Virus record (IMG/VR): IMGVR_UViG_3300047472_000459
Span: 1-26,200 of that record
Origin: a virus
DNA: 26,200 bases
Direction: 5' to 3' (one strand)
Shown here: positions 14,408-21,036 of the stretch, piece after piece
Position numbering within the stretch: position 1 is the first letter of the stretch
How the letters are laid out: every line of letters begins with the position of its first letter
Notes under the pieces: generated by a model
What the model was told of the DNA's origin: nothing
The model's input: only the letters and a program-made list of their open reading frames with translations
Databases searched by the model: none
Made by a program: the position numbers and the translations under genes

Positions 14408-14842
14408 TTAGGAGGCGTCGCGGAAGCCGCCGCCGCCGCCGGTGCCGCGCACCTCACGCATGCCGAAAAGCTCGGTCTGGCGCGGGTTGTGCGGGGTGAA
14501 GCGGCCATCCTGCGTGGCCCACATCACCGACTTCGGGCGCTTGCTCTCCGGCACGTCCGTCTTGAACTTGGACGCGATGGAGAACACGTTGCCCTCCAGC
14601 GAGAAGTCGAGCGTCAGGACCAGCTTGCCCTTGGACTTGCCGCCGCTCTCGATCGCGGCGTTGCACATGTCGCTGTTCAGCTCCTTGAGAGCGACGGTCG
14701 CGTCAGCGTTGAGCTGGCCGTCCTCGAGGAAGCGGATCAGGTCGCTCAGGCTGTTCGCCGCCGGGGCGAGCGGGGCGCCATCGGCGGCGCGGTCCGACGC
14801 CTGACGCGACGGCGGGTTCTCGGGATCAACGAGCACAGGCAT
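14408..14842 (-). CDS. Hypothetical early protein next to DUF2303
   Basis: 144 residues. A disordered N-terminus (1-28) leads into SLSDLIRFLEDGQLNADATV and a beta-rich core KGKLVLTLDFSLEGNVFSIA, followed by KRPKSVMWATQDGRFTPHNP and a Gly-rich end. Proteins of this shape recur immediately upstream of DUF2303 genes in prophages, suggesting a joint function, but no named family is assigned here. Its start overlaps the preceding gene by 17 bases. Confidence 0.8.
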   Translation of the reverse strand: MPVLVDPENPPSRQASDRAADGAPLAPAANSLSDLIRFLEDGQLNADATVALKELNSDMCNAAIESGGKSKGKLVLTLDFSLEGNVFSIASKFKTDVPESKRPKSVMWATQDGRFTPHNPRQTELFGMREVRGTGGGGGFRDAS

Positions 14843-15383
14843 TCTCCTTCTGCGTGGTGAAGCGGTTGGCGGCGTCGCGGCCGAACAGGCAGGCGAGCAT
14901 CGCGATTTCGGGGGTGGTGCCGGCGGCAGCGGCCTCGCGCTCGTAAAGCCAGACCATGCGGCGCAGCAGCGCCTCGCTGGCTTCGCGGGTCTCGGTGGCG
15001 ATGCTGATGTCGCGGTTGAGGCCGAGCGGCTGGGAGTCGTCGGGGACGGGCCGCTGGCGCGGTTTTTCCTTGGCGATCACATGACGGACGCGGCGGACGC
15101 GATCGAGCGGCGTTCCCAGATAGCCGGCGATGTAGCGGTCATCGGTGATGTAGGCGCAGAGCTTCTGGATCTCGCCGTCCATGCCCGCCGGCTCGACCAT
15201 GCGTGTGCCGGTGCCGCCGAGGTTGATCCGCTTGGGGCGGATGCCCTTGCGCGCGAGGCGGGTTTGGATGCTGCGCCAGGTGCGATCGGGCAGGGCTTCG
15301 AGGAAGACGTTTTCTGACCAGCCTGCGCGGAAGCCGCCGGCGAGGATATCGTCCTCGAATTTCGTCCAGGGACGCACGCTCAT
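14826..15383 (-). CDS. SANT/Myb-like domain protein
   Basis: 185 residues. The N-terminus (WTKFEDDILAGGFRAGWSEN, then LPDRTWRSIQTRLARKGIRP) has the pattern of a SANT/Myb-type DNA-binding helix set, about residues 4-50. A middle part around GTRMVEPAGMDGEIQKLCAY may contain a second small helical domain, and the C-terminus is a helix with Cys residues near the end. Overlaps the gene upstream by 4 bases and the one downstream by 17. A DNA-binding regulator of the early operon is plausible but unproven. Confidence 0.75.
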   Translation of the reverse strand: MSVRPWTKFEDDILAGGFRAGWSENVFLEALPDRTWRSIQTRLARKGIRPKRINLGGTGTRMVEPAGMDGEIQKLCAYITDDRYIAGYLGTPLDRVRRVRHVIAKEKPRQRPVPDDSQPLGLNRDISIATETREASEALLRRMVWLYEREAAAAGTTPEIAMLACLFGRDAANRFTTQKENACAR

Positions 15384-15871
15384 GCGCCCGCTCCCATCAC
15401 GGCGGCGAGCGCATTGAAGCGCTGCCGTACCTGCTCGTAGCCAAGGCCGAGACGCTCCGCCGCCTGGAGGAAGGTCGCGCCCTCAGACATGGCATCCATC
15501 AGCTCGGCGTCGCGATCGTCGTTCCAGATCGACTGGCCGATGGCGCGGGGATGGGCGGAGCGAACCATGCCTCCCGTGCGCTTGCCGGTGCTGACGATGG
15601 TCACCACCCGGTTGCGCACGCCACGCTCAACTCGGATGAGGTTCATCGCTTCGAGCAGCGAGATGGCATTCGCCGCCGTGGCGATGCCGCGAACGCCGAT
15701 CGCGTCCGCAATCTCCATATTGGTGGGGCAGGCCGCCGCCTTCTCGGCCGCATCGTTCAGAAGGCGCATCAGGACGGTGACACGGTCCGGGACCGCAATA
15801 CCGTTCTTCTTCGCAGGCAAAGCAAAGCTGCTCGCGGAAGCACCTGCTTCCGCGCCGGGACTCACATTCAT
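15380..15871 (-). CDS. Winged-HTH protein with a second helical DNA-binding motif
   Basis: 163 residues. Residues about 26-95 look like a winged helix of the LexA/MarR style: VTVLMRLLNDAAEKAAACPT, NMEIADAIGVRGIATAANAI as turn and recognition helix, then the wing LIRVERGVRNRVVTIV. The last 50 residues (DDRDAELMDAMSEGATFLQA, ERLGLGYEQVRQRF) resemble a second HTH of the SANT/sigma-4 kind. GGAG precedes the ATG at 15871. The 47 bases between this gene and the one upstream hold only the ribosome site. Likely a transcriptional regulator of the early genes. Confidence 0.75.
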   Translation of the reverse strand: MNVSPGAEAGASASSFALPAKKNGIAVPDRVTVLMRLLNDAAEKAAACPTNMEIADAIGVRGIATAANAISLLEAMNLIRVERGVRNRVVTIVSTGKRTGGMVRSAHPRAIGQSIWNDDRDAELMDAMSEGATFLQAAERLGLGYEQVRQRFNALAAVMGAGA

Positions 15872-15918
15872 GGTTTCACTCCCTCGGGCCGCTCAGCCCG
15901 TCAGTTCACACACTCAGG

Positions 15919-16386
15919 TCAGGCGACGCTCCGAAGGCGGAGACGTTCGCGAAGGGTGTCGATCGCGCGGCCGGCGGCTTCCAACTCGGGGCGCATGGCC
16001 ACCAGCTCGCGATCGTCGATCTTGCCGTCATCGGCCAAGGCGATGGCGACCTCGTTGAGGATGCCCGTCAGGGCGGTCAGCGTGTCGCGGTCCGACGTGG
16101 CCGACGATACGACCGACACGACCTTCATGCCGAACAGGCCGAGCGCATCGTTGATGAAGCGGCCATCCCACTCGCGGATGCCAAGCAACAGGGACACGAC
16201 GCCCATATCTGCGGTGCCCGAGCGGTACTTGCCCGCCTGGTCGTCGCTCTTGCCCAGCACGCGGCCGAGGTCGACGTCGGTCAGCCCGTCCTCGCGCTTG
16301 ATCCGGTCAAGGCTGTCGCCCAGCGTCTCCAGCATCTTCGAAGCGGGAACGGTCCTGAAACGACCGGGGATTGTCGGGGCGGACAT
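15919..16386 (-). CDS. HTH (XRE/CII-like) phage regulator
   Basis: 155 residues. Residues about 15-60 contain SLDRIKREDGLTDVDLGRVL followed by GKSDDQAGKYRSGTADMGVV, which reads as a helix-turn-helix in which the second helix carries DQAGKYRSG, similar to phage CII-like or XRE proteins. The C-terminal half is helical. It is the fourth gene of the leftward early operon, close to where cII lies in lambda. Its ATG is coupled to the stop of the preceding 60-residue gene (TGATG). Confidence 0.7.
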   Translation of the reverse strand: MSAPTIPGRFRTVPASKMLETLGDSLDRIKREDGLTDVDLGRVLGKSDDQAGKYRSGTADMGVVSLLLGIREWDGRFINDALGLFGMKVVSVVSSATSDRDTLTALTGILNEVAIALADDGKIDDRELVAMRPELEAAGRAIDTLRERLRLRSVA

Positions 16387-16568
16387 CAGTTATTCGCTCC
16401 GTTATGAGGAAGCCGTTCGCCACCGCTGACCGAGATGACGCCATCCGGCATCGCCACCGGGATGAAGAGCATCGACTTGCCGGAAACGGTGACCGTGCGC
16501 GCATTCCGGTCGAGCAGCTGGGCGCGCTGCGCAGGCTGCACGACCATAGGATTGATGGCGCCGATCAT
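16386..16568 (-). CDS. Small hypothetical protein
   Basis: 60 residues; beta-rich, with RTVTVSGKSMLFIPVAMPDG in the middle. Start overlaps the upstream stop (ATGA) and its own stop overlaps the downstream start (TGATG), so it is firmly embedded in the translational chain of the left operon. No family recognised. Confidence 0.7.
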   Translation of the reverse strand: MIGAINPMVVQPAQRAQLLDRNARTVTVSGKSMLFIPVAMPDGVISVSGGERLPHNGANN

Positions 16569-16744
16569 ACGCTTTCACCGTCCCAAGGCTTTGTCGGCGA
16601 GACTTCGCCCGCGATGGAAGCGCTCAGCGCGTCGAGCTTTTCGAAGAACGGCCTCACCGCTTCGGCAACCGAGGCGCCAATGATGGTGGCCAGCTGCTCG
16701 GCGGTAAGCTCTACGCCGTTCGGATTACCCCCTTCGATCGTCAC
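16565..16744 (-). CDS. Small hypothetical protein, GTG start
   Basis: 59 residues read from a GTG at 16744 that overlaps the stop of the Cro-like gene (GTGA); its TGA overlaps the ATG of the next gene (ATGA). Sequence begins VTIEGGNPNGVELTAEQLAT and continues as a helical stretch with VAEAVRPFFEKLDALSAS. Both junctions are of the exact overlap type used throughout this operon, which is the main evidence that it is a gene. Function unknown. Confidence 0.7.
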   Translation of the reverse strand: MTIEGGNPNGVELTAEQLATIIGASVAEAVRPFFEKLDALSASIAGEVSPTKPWDGESV

Positions 16745-17004
16745 GCGTGCGCCTCCGCCGGGTTCCGGCCGACGGTGCGACGGGTCCGCTTGCGAAAAGG
16801 GGGCGGCGATGCCTCGGGAATATCGAAGAAGGAGTTAGCCGTGACGTGGCCTTCCGTCTCTTTCACAATGCGGGGCATTGTTTCGCGATCGGGAATGCGA
16901 TCTCCCGCCGCATATCGCCGGACTGCCTCAGCCGTGCGCTTGATCCGCGCGCCGAATTGGGCGTGCGACAACCCCTTCCAATCAAGCCACTCTTTGAGCG
17001 TCAT
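16741..17004 (-). CDS. Cro-like HTH repressor
   Basis: 87 residues from the ATG at 17004, which has AAGGAG with an 8-base spacer; the frame extends 8 codons upstream without support. MTLKEWLDWKGLSHAQFGAR then RTAEAVRRYAAGDRIPDRE is the compact HTH pattern of Cro/CI-family phage repressors (about residues 3-50), followed by a basic tail. First gene of the leftward early operon, divergent from the CI-like gene and transcribed from the promoter that overlaps operators 1 and 2. By analogy with lambda it competes with CI for those operators. Confidence 0.85.
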   Translation of the reverse strand: MTLKEWLDWKGLSHAQFGARIKRTAEAVRRYAAGDRIPDRETMPRIVKETEGHVTANSFFDIPEASPPPFRKRTRRTVGRNPAEAHA

Positions 17005-17022
17005 CCGATGAACTCCTTGCAC

Positions 17023-17095
17023 CACCATTATGGTGTCGAAGCAGTGTATCAGTCAACACCAATTTGGAGTGTGGAGCTGCTCCACCAAATTGGTG
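17023..17095. promoter_or_regulatory. Divergent immunity control region with three operators
   Basis: Three palindromes sit between the Cro-like and CI-like genes: CACCATTATGGTG (17023-17035), CACCAATTTGGAG (17057-17069) and CACCAAATTGGTG (17083-17095). The consensus is CACCAw-n-wTGGTG. On the minus strand a promoter with -35 TTGACT (17056-17051), an 18-base spacer and -10 CATAAT (17032-17027) faces the Cro-like gene; its -10 lies inside the first operator and its -35 abuts the second. This is the arrangement expected for repressor-operator control of a phage early promoter. The rightward cI promoter is not clear. Confidence 0.85.
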
Positions 17096-17106
17096 CAGAT
17101 GGTGTC

Positions 17107-17805
17107 ATGAACTCCGTCAACAACATCGAAGCGCTGCGAGAGGCGCGCGGATGGAAGCGGCCAGAGCTGGCTAGGCGGATGGACACCACTCCTCAGCAAG
17201 TGGAGCGGTTGGAAAAAGGACAGCGGAAGCTGAGCCAGGATTGGATAGACCGGGCCGCAAAAGCCTTTGGTGTCGCCCCCGCCGACATCATTAGCCCGGG
17301 GGTGGATGTATCCGCCGCGGTGATGCAGCCGGGCCCTCGCGACAGATCGGCGCAGTCAGATCATCTTCCGACGCGGAGCGCGCACCAAGATGACGGCGCG
17401 GTCGAGGTTCGCCAAGTTGATCTTGCCTACGCTATGGGGCCGGGCACACATGTCGATGATTTTCCTGACGAAATCCCCGTTAAGTTTGACCCTCACTTTC
17501 TGAGGGCTTTGACCCGGGCCGCCCCCGAGCGGCTGTTCGTAGCCCGAGGCGACGGCGACAGCATGTCCCCGACGCTGATCAACGATGACATGGTCATGAT
17601 CGACACCACGCAGAAGATGCTCAACATGCAGGACCGCATCTGGGCTGTTAGCGTCTACGGCGCTGGAATGATCAAGCGGCTTAGAGCGACCGGTGAGGGA
17701 AAAGTAATGGTTTTGTCGGACAATCCGACGGTGCCCGAGCAAGAGGTCAGTGCAGAGGATCTGCATATCGTCGGGCGAGTCATCTGGGTCGGGCGACGGA
17801 TCTAA
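17107..17805 (+). CDS. CI-like phage repressor (XRE HTH plus S24 peptidase-like domain)
   Basis: 232 residues from the ATG at 17107; the open frame upstream runs through the operators and is not coding. HTH domain at about 6-60: NIEALREARGWKRPELARRM and TPQQVERLEKGQRKLSQDWI. A linker about 62-100 leads to the LexA-like S24 domain with Ser152 in ARGDGDSMSPTLINDDMV and Lys190 in GAGMIKRLR, the usual catalytic pair. Ala-Gly or Cys-Gly, the usual self-cleavage sites, do not occur in the linker. Expected to hold the prophage silent by binding the CACCA/TGGTG operators on both sides and to drive the downstream three-gene unit. Confidence 0.92.
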   Translation: MNSVNNIEALREARGWKRPELARRMDTTPQQVERLEKGQRKLSQDWIDRAAKAFGVAPADIISPGVDVSAAVMQPGPRDRSAQSDHLPTRSAHQDDGAVEVRQVDLAYAMGPGTHVDDFPDEIPVKFDPHFLRALTRAAPERLFVARGDGDSMSPTLINDDMVMIDTTQKMLNMQDRIWAVSVYGAGMIKRLRATGEGKVMVLSDNPTVPEQEVSAEDLHIVGRVIWVGRRI

Positions 17806-17834
17806 AAGTTGCGTGAGTGCGTGGGGGATTTTGT

Positions 17835-18728
17835 TTGGCAACCTTTGAACTTCATCATCTATCGCTCGCGCCACGCTTACAGGCTGGGCTTTTCGACGAG
17901 CGACTCAGCAAGCCGGACTGGCTCCGGAAAGCTTTTGGAGAGCAACGTCGATTTGAGCATCGGGGAAATCTGTTCCACTGGGTGCCTTATGACACGTCAG
18001 GCGCGATCATTGGGGTCATCGAGCGCCAATATCCCATAAACCATTATGATCCCCCTGAAGATGGGGGCAAGCCGACATCGAGCGACATTTGGCAAGGTGC
18101 GGTCGTTACAATCGATCCTGAGCACCATAATGATGGACAAAAGCTGGCGTTCGAGCGCGGCACTAAGGTCGGGCAGCCCCTTGCAGTACTATCGTCGCTT
18201 GTGGGCCAACTAAATCTTATTGATGGCGCGCCTTACATAATTACCATCAAAGCGATCTGGGACGAGCAGAGTTTTCAGACATTCGCCAGCCGGCATGCCA
18301 ACATTCTCAAATCGATCACGTTTGACTTTGTCGTTCCGAACATGTTCGATTTGTCTGGGAAGCTAGACGAAAAGTTGAAACAGGTCGGCGAAGATACGGG
18401 GGCCCAGCATGTGAAGCTGACTCTGGAAAGCCCGGACGGCGTCAAGGCGGATGCTCCCGAGGTCCAAGCAGGAGTTGCATATGGCTCGAAGGGGCAGGCA
18501 ACGTTGACGGCGGTTGCCATGGACGGAGACAGATACACCTCGACGAACAAAGTGAGAACAAGTAGGGTTGCGAGCCTGCTTGGGCAGGGGAAGGCATTGC
18601 TCGCCGTGATTAGGGATAAGCTCGACGAGGTGTTAGGACAGGACGATGCTGGTACAGGTGGCCCTGATCGCGATAGCGACGATTCTGGCGACGGCCAGCA
18701 TAAGCCTACCGGGCGCACTGAGCGATAG
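17835..18728 (+). CDS. RexA-like protein (candidate superinfection exclusion sensor)
   Basis: 297 residues. Start set at TTG 17835 because GGGGGA lies 6 bases upstream; a GTG at 17817 is in frame. Soluble, no membrane segment. Order of segments parallels lambda RexA: GNLFHWVPYDTSGAIIGVIE (RexA LYIHKIDGKTFLF), a QGAVVTID...LAFERGT stretch (RexA FLFVEGD..GFARTVFGPT), ILKSITFDFVVPNMF (RexA SLDIVIKPKF) and a late VKLTLESPDG...SKGQATLT stretch (RexA ISLRAKDEAG...KGHLSAPL). Identity is low. It lies 29 bases after cI and overlaps a membrane protein gene, the lambda cI-rexA-rexB order. Lambda RexA senses phage DNA-protein complexes. Confidence 0.5.
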   Translation: MATFELHHLSLAPRLQAGLFDERLSKPDWLRKAFGEQRRFEHRGNLFHWVPYDTSGAIIGVIERQYPINHYDPPEDGGKPTSSDIWQGAVVTIDPEHHNDGQKLAFERGTKVGQPLAVLSSLVGQLNLIDGAPYIITIKAIWDEQSFQTFASRHANILKSITFDFVVPNMFDLSGKLDEKLKQVGEDTGAQHVKLTLESPDGVKADAPEVQAGVAYGSKGQATLTAVAMDGDRYTSTNKVRTSRVASLLGQGKALLAVIRDKLDEVLGQDDAGTGGPDRDSDDSGDGQHKPTGRTER

Positions 18729-19074
18729 CGGCAATGCTTTTCTCAAAGGCTTTGTAAACCAAGAGCTGTTGGCGACGCTTGGCGTGATCGTGACAATAAC
18801 CCTAGCTTCCGCTGGCAGCATCCACATCGAGCTTGGAAAGCTCGGTCGGCAGCTTTCGGTAAACTTCGACCGTGAAAAGCAAGCCGTCCGAGCCAGTGCC
18901 TACCTGCTTATCGCCATTTTTTTGGCGTCGCTAGTTCTAGTCGTTCTGAAGCCCATCGTGGCTACGGCAGAGCGAGCGTCGGCATTTGCGAATTCCGCTG
19001 GTATCTTCCTTTTGGTGTGGGCAGTGGCGGTTCTATACGACCTTACACGTGCGGCTTTTCGCATTAGTAGGTGA
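18646..19074 (+). CDS. RexB-like four-helix membrane protein
   Basis: 142 residues, close to lambda RexB (144). Four hydrophobic segments at about 3-22, 41-61, 85-105 and 115-134; between the second and third is a charged cytoplasmic-type loop (ELGKLGRQLSVNFDREKQAV). The last helix ends VAVLYDLTR, where lambda RexB ends LVFQLYNLTR. RexB is the inner-membrane effector that depolarises the cell when activated by RexA. The gene starts 83 bases inside the rexA-like gene, with AGGACAGGA before the ATG, so translation is coupled. Homology is inferred from size, topology, the final motif and context. Confidence 0.5.
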   Translation: MLVQVALIAIATILATASISLPGALSDSGNAFLKGFVNQELLATLGVIVTITLASAGSIHIELGKLGRQLSVNFDREKQAVRASAYLLIAIFLASLVLVVLKPIVATAERASAFANSAGIFLLVWAVAVLYDLTRAAFRISR

Positions 19075-19085
19075 GCATCTCAGTC

Positions 19086-19490
19086 ATGAGCCTCGCCGTC
19101 GTTGGCGTCGCGTACCCTAATCGCAAAGGCGGGAGCCGCCAGTTCGAAATCGCGGTTTGCGAGCCTGGCGAGCCCGTTGAGCTCCGACCGGAGCCTACTA
19201 ACCCGGCAGATCACTACGCCGTTGCGGTTTATAGCTGCCGCGGCATTCAGATGGGCTATATTACTGCGGAGCGAGCGCCTTGGATCAGCCGCCAGCTTGC
19301 CGAAGGGCGCGAAATCCGCGTCATCTTCCAGAATAGCTTTCCCCGCGGCGCGTGGATTCGAGCAGCTTTTGACGGCTTCGACCCCATTCTGCCGCCCATG
19401 GCGCCACCCTTGTTCATCTCAACTCGCGACTCTGACGCCGTCGATGTCGAATCCTCCTTCGAGCCGGACTTCATTCCACCAGACGATTAA
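19086..19490 (+). CDS. HIRAN-domain protein
   Basis: 134 residues from the ATG at 19086 (AGGTGAG about 10 bases upstream); a GTG at 19071 overlapping the membrane gene stop is an alternative. Residues about 2-80 form a HIRAN domain: LAVVGVAYPNRKGGSRQFEI, EPVELRPEPTNPADHYAVAV, then SCRGIQMGYITAERAPWI. HIRAN domains bind DNA, in eukaryotic HLTF at free 3' ends. The acidic Pro-rich C-terminus (DPILPPMAPPLFISTRD onward) looks disordered. It closes the cI operon, and the first of the two right operators starts at the last base of its stop codon. A DNA-end sensor for the Rex-like pair is a hypothesis. Confidence 0.85.
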   Translation: MSLAVVGVAYPNRKGGSRQFEIAVCEPGEPVELRPEPTNPADHYAVAVYSCRGIQMGYITAERAPWISRQLAEGREIRVIFQNSFPRGAWIRAAFDGFDPILPPMAPPLFISTRDSDAVDVESSFEPDFIPPDD

Positions 19491-19535
19491 CACCAATACG
19501 GTGTTGACACGATAACACCAATGTGGTGTTTTTAT
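19490..19535 (+). promoter_or_regulatory. Early right promoter with two CI-type operators
   Basis: Two copies of the immunity-region palindrome are present: ACACCAATACGGTGT (19490-19504) and AACACCAATGTGGTGTT (19514-19530). A consensus -35, TTGACA (19504-19509), lies between them and shares its first base with the first operator, exactly as in the left control region, where an operator also abuts TTGACT. The -10 is not clear (TGTTTT at 17 bases or TTTTAT at 20). It faces the rightward operon starting at 19556. Confidence 0.75.
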
Positions 19536-19555
19536 CTCCATCCGGCCAACCGCCG

Positions 19556-20056
19556 ATGGAGATCGCCTTGCTTCACCAAGACATCGATAGGCCGTTCGGC
19601 GAGGATCAGGACGCGAACCGCGGGGCTCGGTCGATCATGTCGGCCGTTGGCCAGCTGAGCGTCGAGAGCCGCAAGCTCGCTCAAACGAACTTCCAGAACG
19701 TCAACGCCATGCACCGCCAGCGTCTGCTGGTGCAGGACCTGCGCGACCAGGTGGTGAGCGCGGCGAGCCGGGCGCACGTCCCGGCAGATGACATGCTCGA
19801 AGCGGCCCGGCGCCTGCTGGAGAAGCAGACGCGCCGCCGGATCGTGATCCACCCGGCGCCGATCGAGCGGCCCCACATGGACGCCGACCAGCGCCGCCTC
19901 GACGCCGCAGTGCTCGACGCGCAGGATCAGCTGCTCCGCGCGGAGGACACGCTCAAGCGCGTCACCACCCGCGTGCAGAACCTCAAGCTGCTGCTGAGCC
20001 AGCGCCAGGCCGACGCGACGCGCCACCGGGCCGTGCAGCTGGGGAGGGCGGCATGA
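19556..20056 (+). CDS. Helical hypothetical protein, first gene of the rightward early operon
   Basis: 166 residues starting MEIALLHQDIDRPFGEDQDA; the open frame extends to 19523 through the operator, which is not coding. Almost entirely helical with heptad-like stretches at about 40-75 and 115-155 (LDAAVLDAQDQLLRAEDTLK). No strong ribosome site precedes the ATG, perhaps because the transcript starts close by. Located directly behind the operator-controlled promoter, so it should be expressed first after induction. No family recognised. The 164-residue frame on the opposite strand is a shadow. Confidence 0.75.
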   Translation: MEIALLHQDIDRPFGEDQDANRGARSIMSAVGQLSVESRKLAQTNFQNVNAMHRQRLLVQDLRDQVVSAASRAHVPADDMLEAARRLLEKQTRRRIVIHPAPIERPHMDADQRRLDAAVLDAQDQLLRAEDTLKRVTTRVQNLKLLLSQRQADATRHRAVQLGRAA

Positions 20057-20376
20057 GCGACGAGATCCGCCCGGGCGACGTCGTGGTGTGCGTGGACGAG
20101 AGCCCGTGCAAGTGCTGCGGCGGCATTGATCCCGATCTGTGTATCGGCCGCATGTTCCGCGTGGTCACTGTGGGGCGCGGCTTCAACACGGCCCACCGCG
20201 TCTGGGTCGATACGCTGCATTGGCCCGGACAGTCCGATTTCAACGGCCATCCTAGCTATGCTGGGAAGAACATCGCCCGCTTCCGCAAGCTCCCCACCGC
20301 CGACACTGAATTCACCGCGCAGATGCGCGCGATGAAGCCGCGCAAGCGCCGCGCCCAGCAGGCGGTCCGCGCATGA
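20053..20376 (+). CDS. Hypothetical phage protein with Cys-rich N-terminus
   Basis: 107 residues. Starts MSDEIRPGDVVVCVDESPCK followed by CCGGIDPDLC; Cys at about 13, 19, 21, 22 and 30 could bind metal. GRMFRVVTVGRGFNTAHRVW and a WPGQSDFNGHPSYAGKNIARF segment give a small beta-barrel look, similar to SH3-like early phage proteins. Basic C-terminus. Overlaps both neighbours by 4 bases (ATGA). Function unknown. Confidence 0.75.
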   Translation: MSDEIRPGDVVVCVDESPCKCCGGIDPDLCIGRMFRVVTVGRGFNTAHRVWVDTLHWPGQSDFNGHPSYAGKNIARFRKLPTADTEFTAQMRAMKPRKRRAQQAVRA

Positions 20377-20648
20377 CGCTGCTCGATCGCTACTTCTTCC
20401 CGCATGTGCTGCGCTACCTCGCGGCCGTCATCGGCCTCGCGGCTGCGCACACACTTTACCGCAGCGACATGTGGCTCGGCTGCAATCTCGCGGCGTCCGC
20501 GCTGCTCATCTTCTTTGCCCGTCACCTCTTCGATGAGGCGGTGACGCCCGCGCTCCCCCCAGCCCCGTCCGCTCATGCCCTCCCGGCGGATCCTGCAACC
20601 CACGACGGCGCCTTCGGGGTGGGCGCCGTCGCAACCCGCGAGGGCTGA
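20373..20648 (+). CDS. Small membrane protein
   Basis: 91 residues. Two hydrophobic segments at about 10-28 (VLRYLAAVIGLAAAHTLY) and 35-51 (LGCNLAASALLIFFARHLF) separated by a short RSDMW turn, then a Pro/Ala-rich tail from about 58 that is probably exposed. The tail-coding bases carry a perfect 10-bp inverted repeat (20603-20631). Coupled to the gene upstream by a 4-base overlap. Function unknown. Confidence 0.7.
   Translation: MTLLDRYFFPHVLRYLAAVIGLAAAHTLYRSDMWLGCNLAASALLIFFARHLFDEAVTPALPPAPSAHALPADPATHDGAFGVGAVATREG
20603..20631. repeat. Perfect 10-bp inverted repeat inside a gene end
   Basis: CGACGGCGCC and GGCGCCGTCG are separated by TTCGGGGTG, with direct copies of GCAACCC near both ends. 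It lies in the last 15 codons of the membrane gene, 18 bases before the next start. There is no T run, so it is not an ordinary terminator; an mRNA-processing or translation-modulating hairpin is possible. Confidence 0.5.
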
Positions 20649-20649
20649 C

Positions 20650-21036
20650 ATGAGCGAAGAAACGGCCATCACGCCCCCCGCAGGCGAATACGCAATTGTT
20701 GAATGCTTGGGCCACCGGACCCTGGTCGGTCGCACGAGCGAGGTCGAGCGGTTCGGAACTAAAATGCTCTCGATCGAGCCCATCTTTCGCAACGAGTTGA
20801 TGCCGGCCGTTCTCGTTGGTGGGTCGTCACTCTACGCCTTCACGCCGTGCAGCGGAGAAGTCGCGTTCGCAAGGCAGCCCCGCAATGAATGGGAGTTGCC
20901 TGCCTCGATCCGAGCTACGCTGCCGGCGTTGGCATTGCCTGCGCCAGGCGAAGAGGCACCCGAGTTTAATCCGCAGTTCCTTAGGGAAGCGCCCCACGTC
21001 GACGGGTGCGACTGCGACGATTGCACGATGTTCTGA
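20650..21036 (+). CDS. Conserved hypothetical phage protein
   Basis: 128 residues from the ATG at 20650 (GAGGG, 6-base spacer). The pattern EYAIVECLGHRTLVGRTSEV, FGTKMLSIEPIFRNELMPAV and SSLYAFTPCSGEVAFARQPR is one I recognise as recurrent in proteobacterial phages, but without a known function. The C-terminus ends GCDCDDCTMF, with three Cys that could bind metal. It follows the membrane gene by one base, and its stop overlaps the nuclease start (TGATG). Confidence 0.8.
   Translation: MSEETAITPPAGEYAIVECLGHRTLVGRTSEVERFGTKMLSIEPIFRNELMPAVLVGGSSLYAFTPCSGEVAFARQPRNEWELPASIRATLPALALPAPGEEAPEFNPQFLREAPHVDGCDCDDCTMF

Noticed and set aside
13486-14499. 337-residue plus-strand open frame
   Set aside because: Antisense to the DUF2303 gene; composition typical of a reversed coding strand.
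16747-17106. Upstream extension of the CI-like frame
   Set aside because: It would translate through the Cro-like gene on the other strand and all three operators; the ATG at 17107 begins the HTH domain.
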